Shown piece after piece: positions 22,201 through 23,032 of a stretch of DNA of 23,032 bases. Source of the DNA: Poteriospumella lacustris (lineage: Eukaryota > Sar > Chrysophyceae > Chromulinales > Dinobryaceae); contig SMOI01000461.1 of assembly GCA_008000375.1 (NCBI GenBank), forward strand, positions 1 through 23,032, written 5' to 3'. Made by a program: the position numbers and the translations under genes. Position 1 is the stretch's first letter; each line of letters opens with the position of its first letter. The notes under the pieces were generated by a model. The model was not told where the DNA came from. It searched no databases and worked only from the letters and a program-made list of their open reading frames with translations.

Positions 22201-23032
22201 ATGTGGTCGATCCGCAGTGGAAGCGAAGCCTCTGTCGCTGGCTGCGTGTGGACGAGCTCCACCTGCGGCCGGCGGCTCTGTCTGTGGTCGACGACGAAAC
22301 AGCCGAGAACAAATCCAGCAGCGAATCCGCGGCCCCACCACCAGCGGAGCGCCTGTTGTCCACGCGCGTGGACACTGCTGCCGCCGGAGGTCAGGCGACC
22401 ACGACGGCGACCACAACGACGGCGCCCACAGCGATGGCGACCAATGGCGACGACCGCCCCGTGTCGATGTCGTTCGAGGCCTTCGCAGCGGTGGTGGTCG
22501 AATACGCCTGGGCGATCCCCACTCCCGTCTACGATGCACCACCACCACCGCCGTCATCGCAGGCGGACGGATCCGGTGGCAATGTGTCGTCTCCTCCTCC
22601 TCTGCGCGGCGCAGCGTCGTCGTCCGACGACACGAAGCGGGCGGACCGCGCGGAAGTCGCCAAAGCGGCGAAGAAACCGTCGAAGTTTCTGTCGGAAATG
22701 GGCCCGGCCATCGACCGGATGCCGCAACTGGCGCAGCATCGTCCGTCGACGACGTCGAGTCAAGCGTCGCTCCCTGCGCGACCCGGGACCAGCGGTAGAG
22801 ATACCACCGAGGACCCGTACAGCGTCGACGGCACTCGCCAACCGCCACCATCGCGCGGCCGATTGACGTCGTCCAGACCGCCACCTCCTTTCGCTGCTGC
22901 CACCGAAGACGCCTCAACGCGACGAGGACGTCACGTGGGTCCGCTGCGACTGTCATCGCCTTCGCAGCGCAGCTGGATCGAAGATCCCATCGTCCGCTAC
23001 TCGCATATGCTCGGCAACGAGCGCAAGTCCGA
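16234..23032 (+). CDS. Giant NHL-Tudor-cullin protein (3' end beyond window)
   Basis: Exon 1 is 16234-18789, the 86-nt intron is 18790-18875 (GTACGT..GATAG), and exon 2 is open from 18876 to the window edge; at least 2237 residues. Six NHL repeats (about 15-300; NNHRIQVF, NNHRIVVF, NNRVQVF and so on) form a likely beta-propeller for protein or RNA binding. Helical regions follow. Two Tudor-like modules lie at about 705-765 (GDLIDCMD, SIRVHFLGWAAKWDD) and 769-840. Residues about 1312-1505 fit a cullin homology domain (LPPSIRQVM, SRIRWCLGLGRMEI, ELQLSVEVTRHVVASL). A winged-helix B region follows: IDAAIIRQLKRVM with Lys1597 at the NEDD8 position, then RLRKRGLIS and RYSYFDT (about 1678). The rest is low-complexity (poly-Ser, Pro/Thr) with some helices. 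In-frame TGA precedes the ATG. Cullins scaffold RING ubiquitin ligases, so a ligase role is inferred. Confidence 0.82.
20294..20315. repeat. GAC/GAT run coding poly-Asp
   Basis: A short run of Asp codons inside the cullin homology region of the giant gene, continuing into Gly/Asp-rich sequence to about 20350. It interrupts the domain between the helix ending LMLRI and MRLSEADD, where a surface loop would be expected. Confidence 0.8.
20934..20960. repeat. (TCG)9 coding poly-Ser
   Basis: Nine TCG codons (Ser1539-1547) between the cullin homology region and the winged-helix region of the giant protein. Same trinucleotide as the intergenic CGT tract at 9208. Confidence 0.9.
21141..21164. repeat. 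(TCG)5(TCA)3 coding poly-Ser
   Basis: Eight Ser codons directly after the neddylation-like helix of the giant protein. Slippage of the same TCG unit explains it. Confidence 0.88.

Overview
This is nuclear DNA from a eukaryotic microbe with a compact genome. Every well-defined gene is split by short spliceosomal introns of 60 to 104 bases with GT..AG ends. Intergenic gaps are small, and neighbouring genes lie tail to tail or head to head. The gene set (proteasome ATPase Rpt1, mRNA-processing factor Clp1, a TKL kinase, a Hippo/MST kinase with a SARAH tail, a cyclin Y, an NHL-repeat cullin) indicates a protist. I cannot name the lineage from sequence alone; a stramenopile-like organism is only a guess.

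Left part, 1-6098: a tandem array of two nearly identical units of about 2.8 kb (125-2939 and 2940-5752) followed by a diverged partial third (5753-6098). Each full unit holds the last codons of CLP1, a dead copy of the last RPT1 exon, a spacer, an intact three-exon gene on the minus strand for a 189-residue Cys-motif membrane protein (called X here; not recognised), and the C-terminal half of CLP1. No CLP1 copy in the window has the N-terminal half with the P-loop. The array ends at the intact RPT1 gene (5971-7427, minus), which faces the last CLP1 copy tail to tail.

Middle part, 7428-12460: a shared head-to-head promoter region, then a five-exon TKL kinase, a 162-base CGT microsatellite, a six-exon MST/Hippo-type kinase with a linker full of Thr-hydrophobic motifs and a C-terminal SARAH-like helix, and a small Tudor-like protein on the opposite strand.

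Right part, 12461-23032: a third, inverted copy of X with its 3' end interrupted by a frameshifted MATH-BTB fragment. Next comes a six-exon cyclin Y-like gene (minus), whose stop codon lies about 25 bases from the end of the inverted copy. Divergent from it is a giant gene that runs off the window. Its product has at least 2237 residues: six NHL repeats, helical stretches, Tudor-like folds, a cullin homology region with a recognisable neddylation motif, and a low-complexity GC-rich tail.

The strongest candidates for something new are the NHL-Tudor-cullin fusion, the candidate MOB1-docking linker of the Hippo kinase, and the X family, whose copies differ almost only by amino-acid replacements at the N terminus. 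The array itself may be a real segmental duplication or an assembly artefact.
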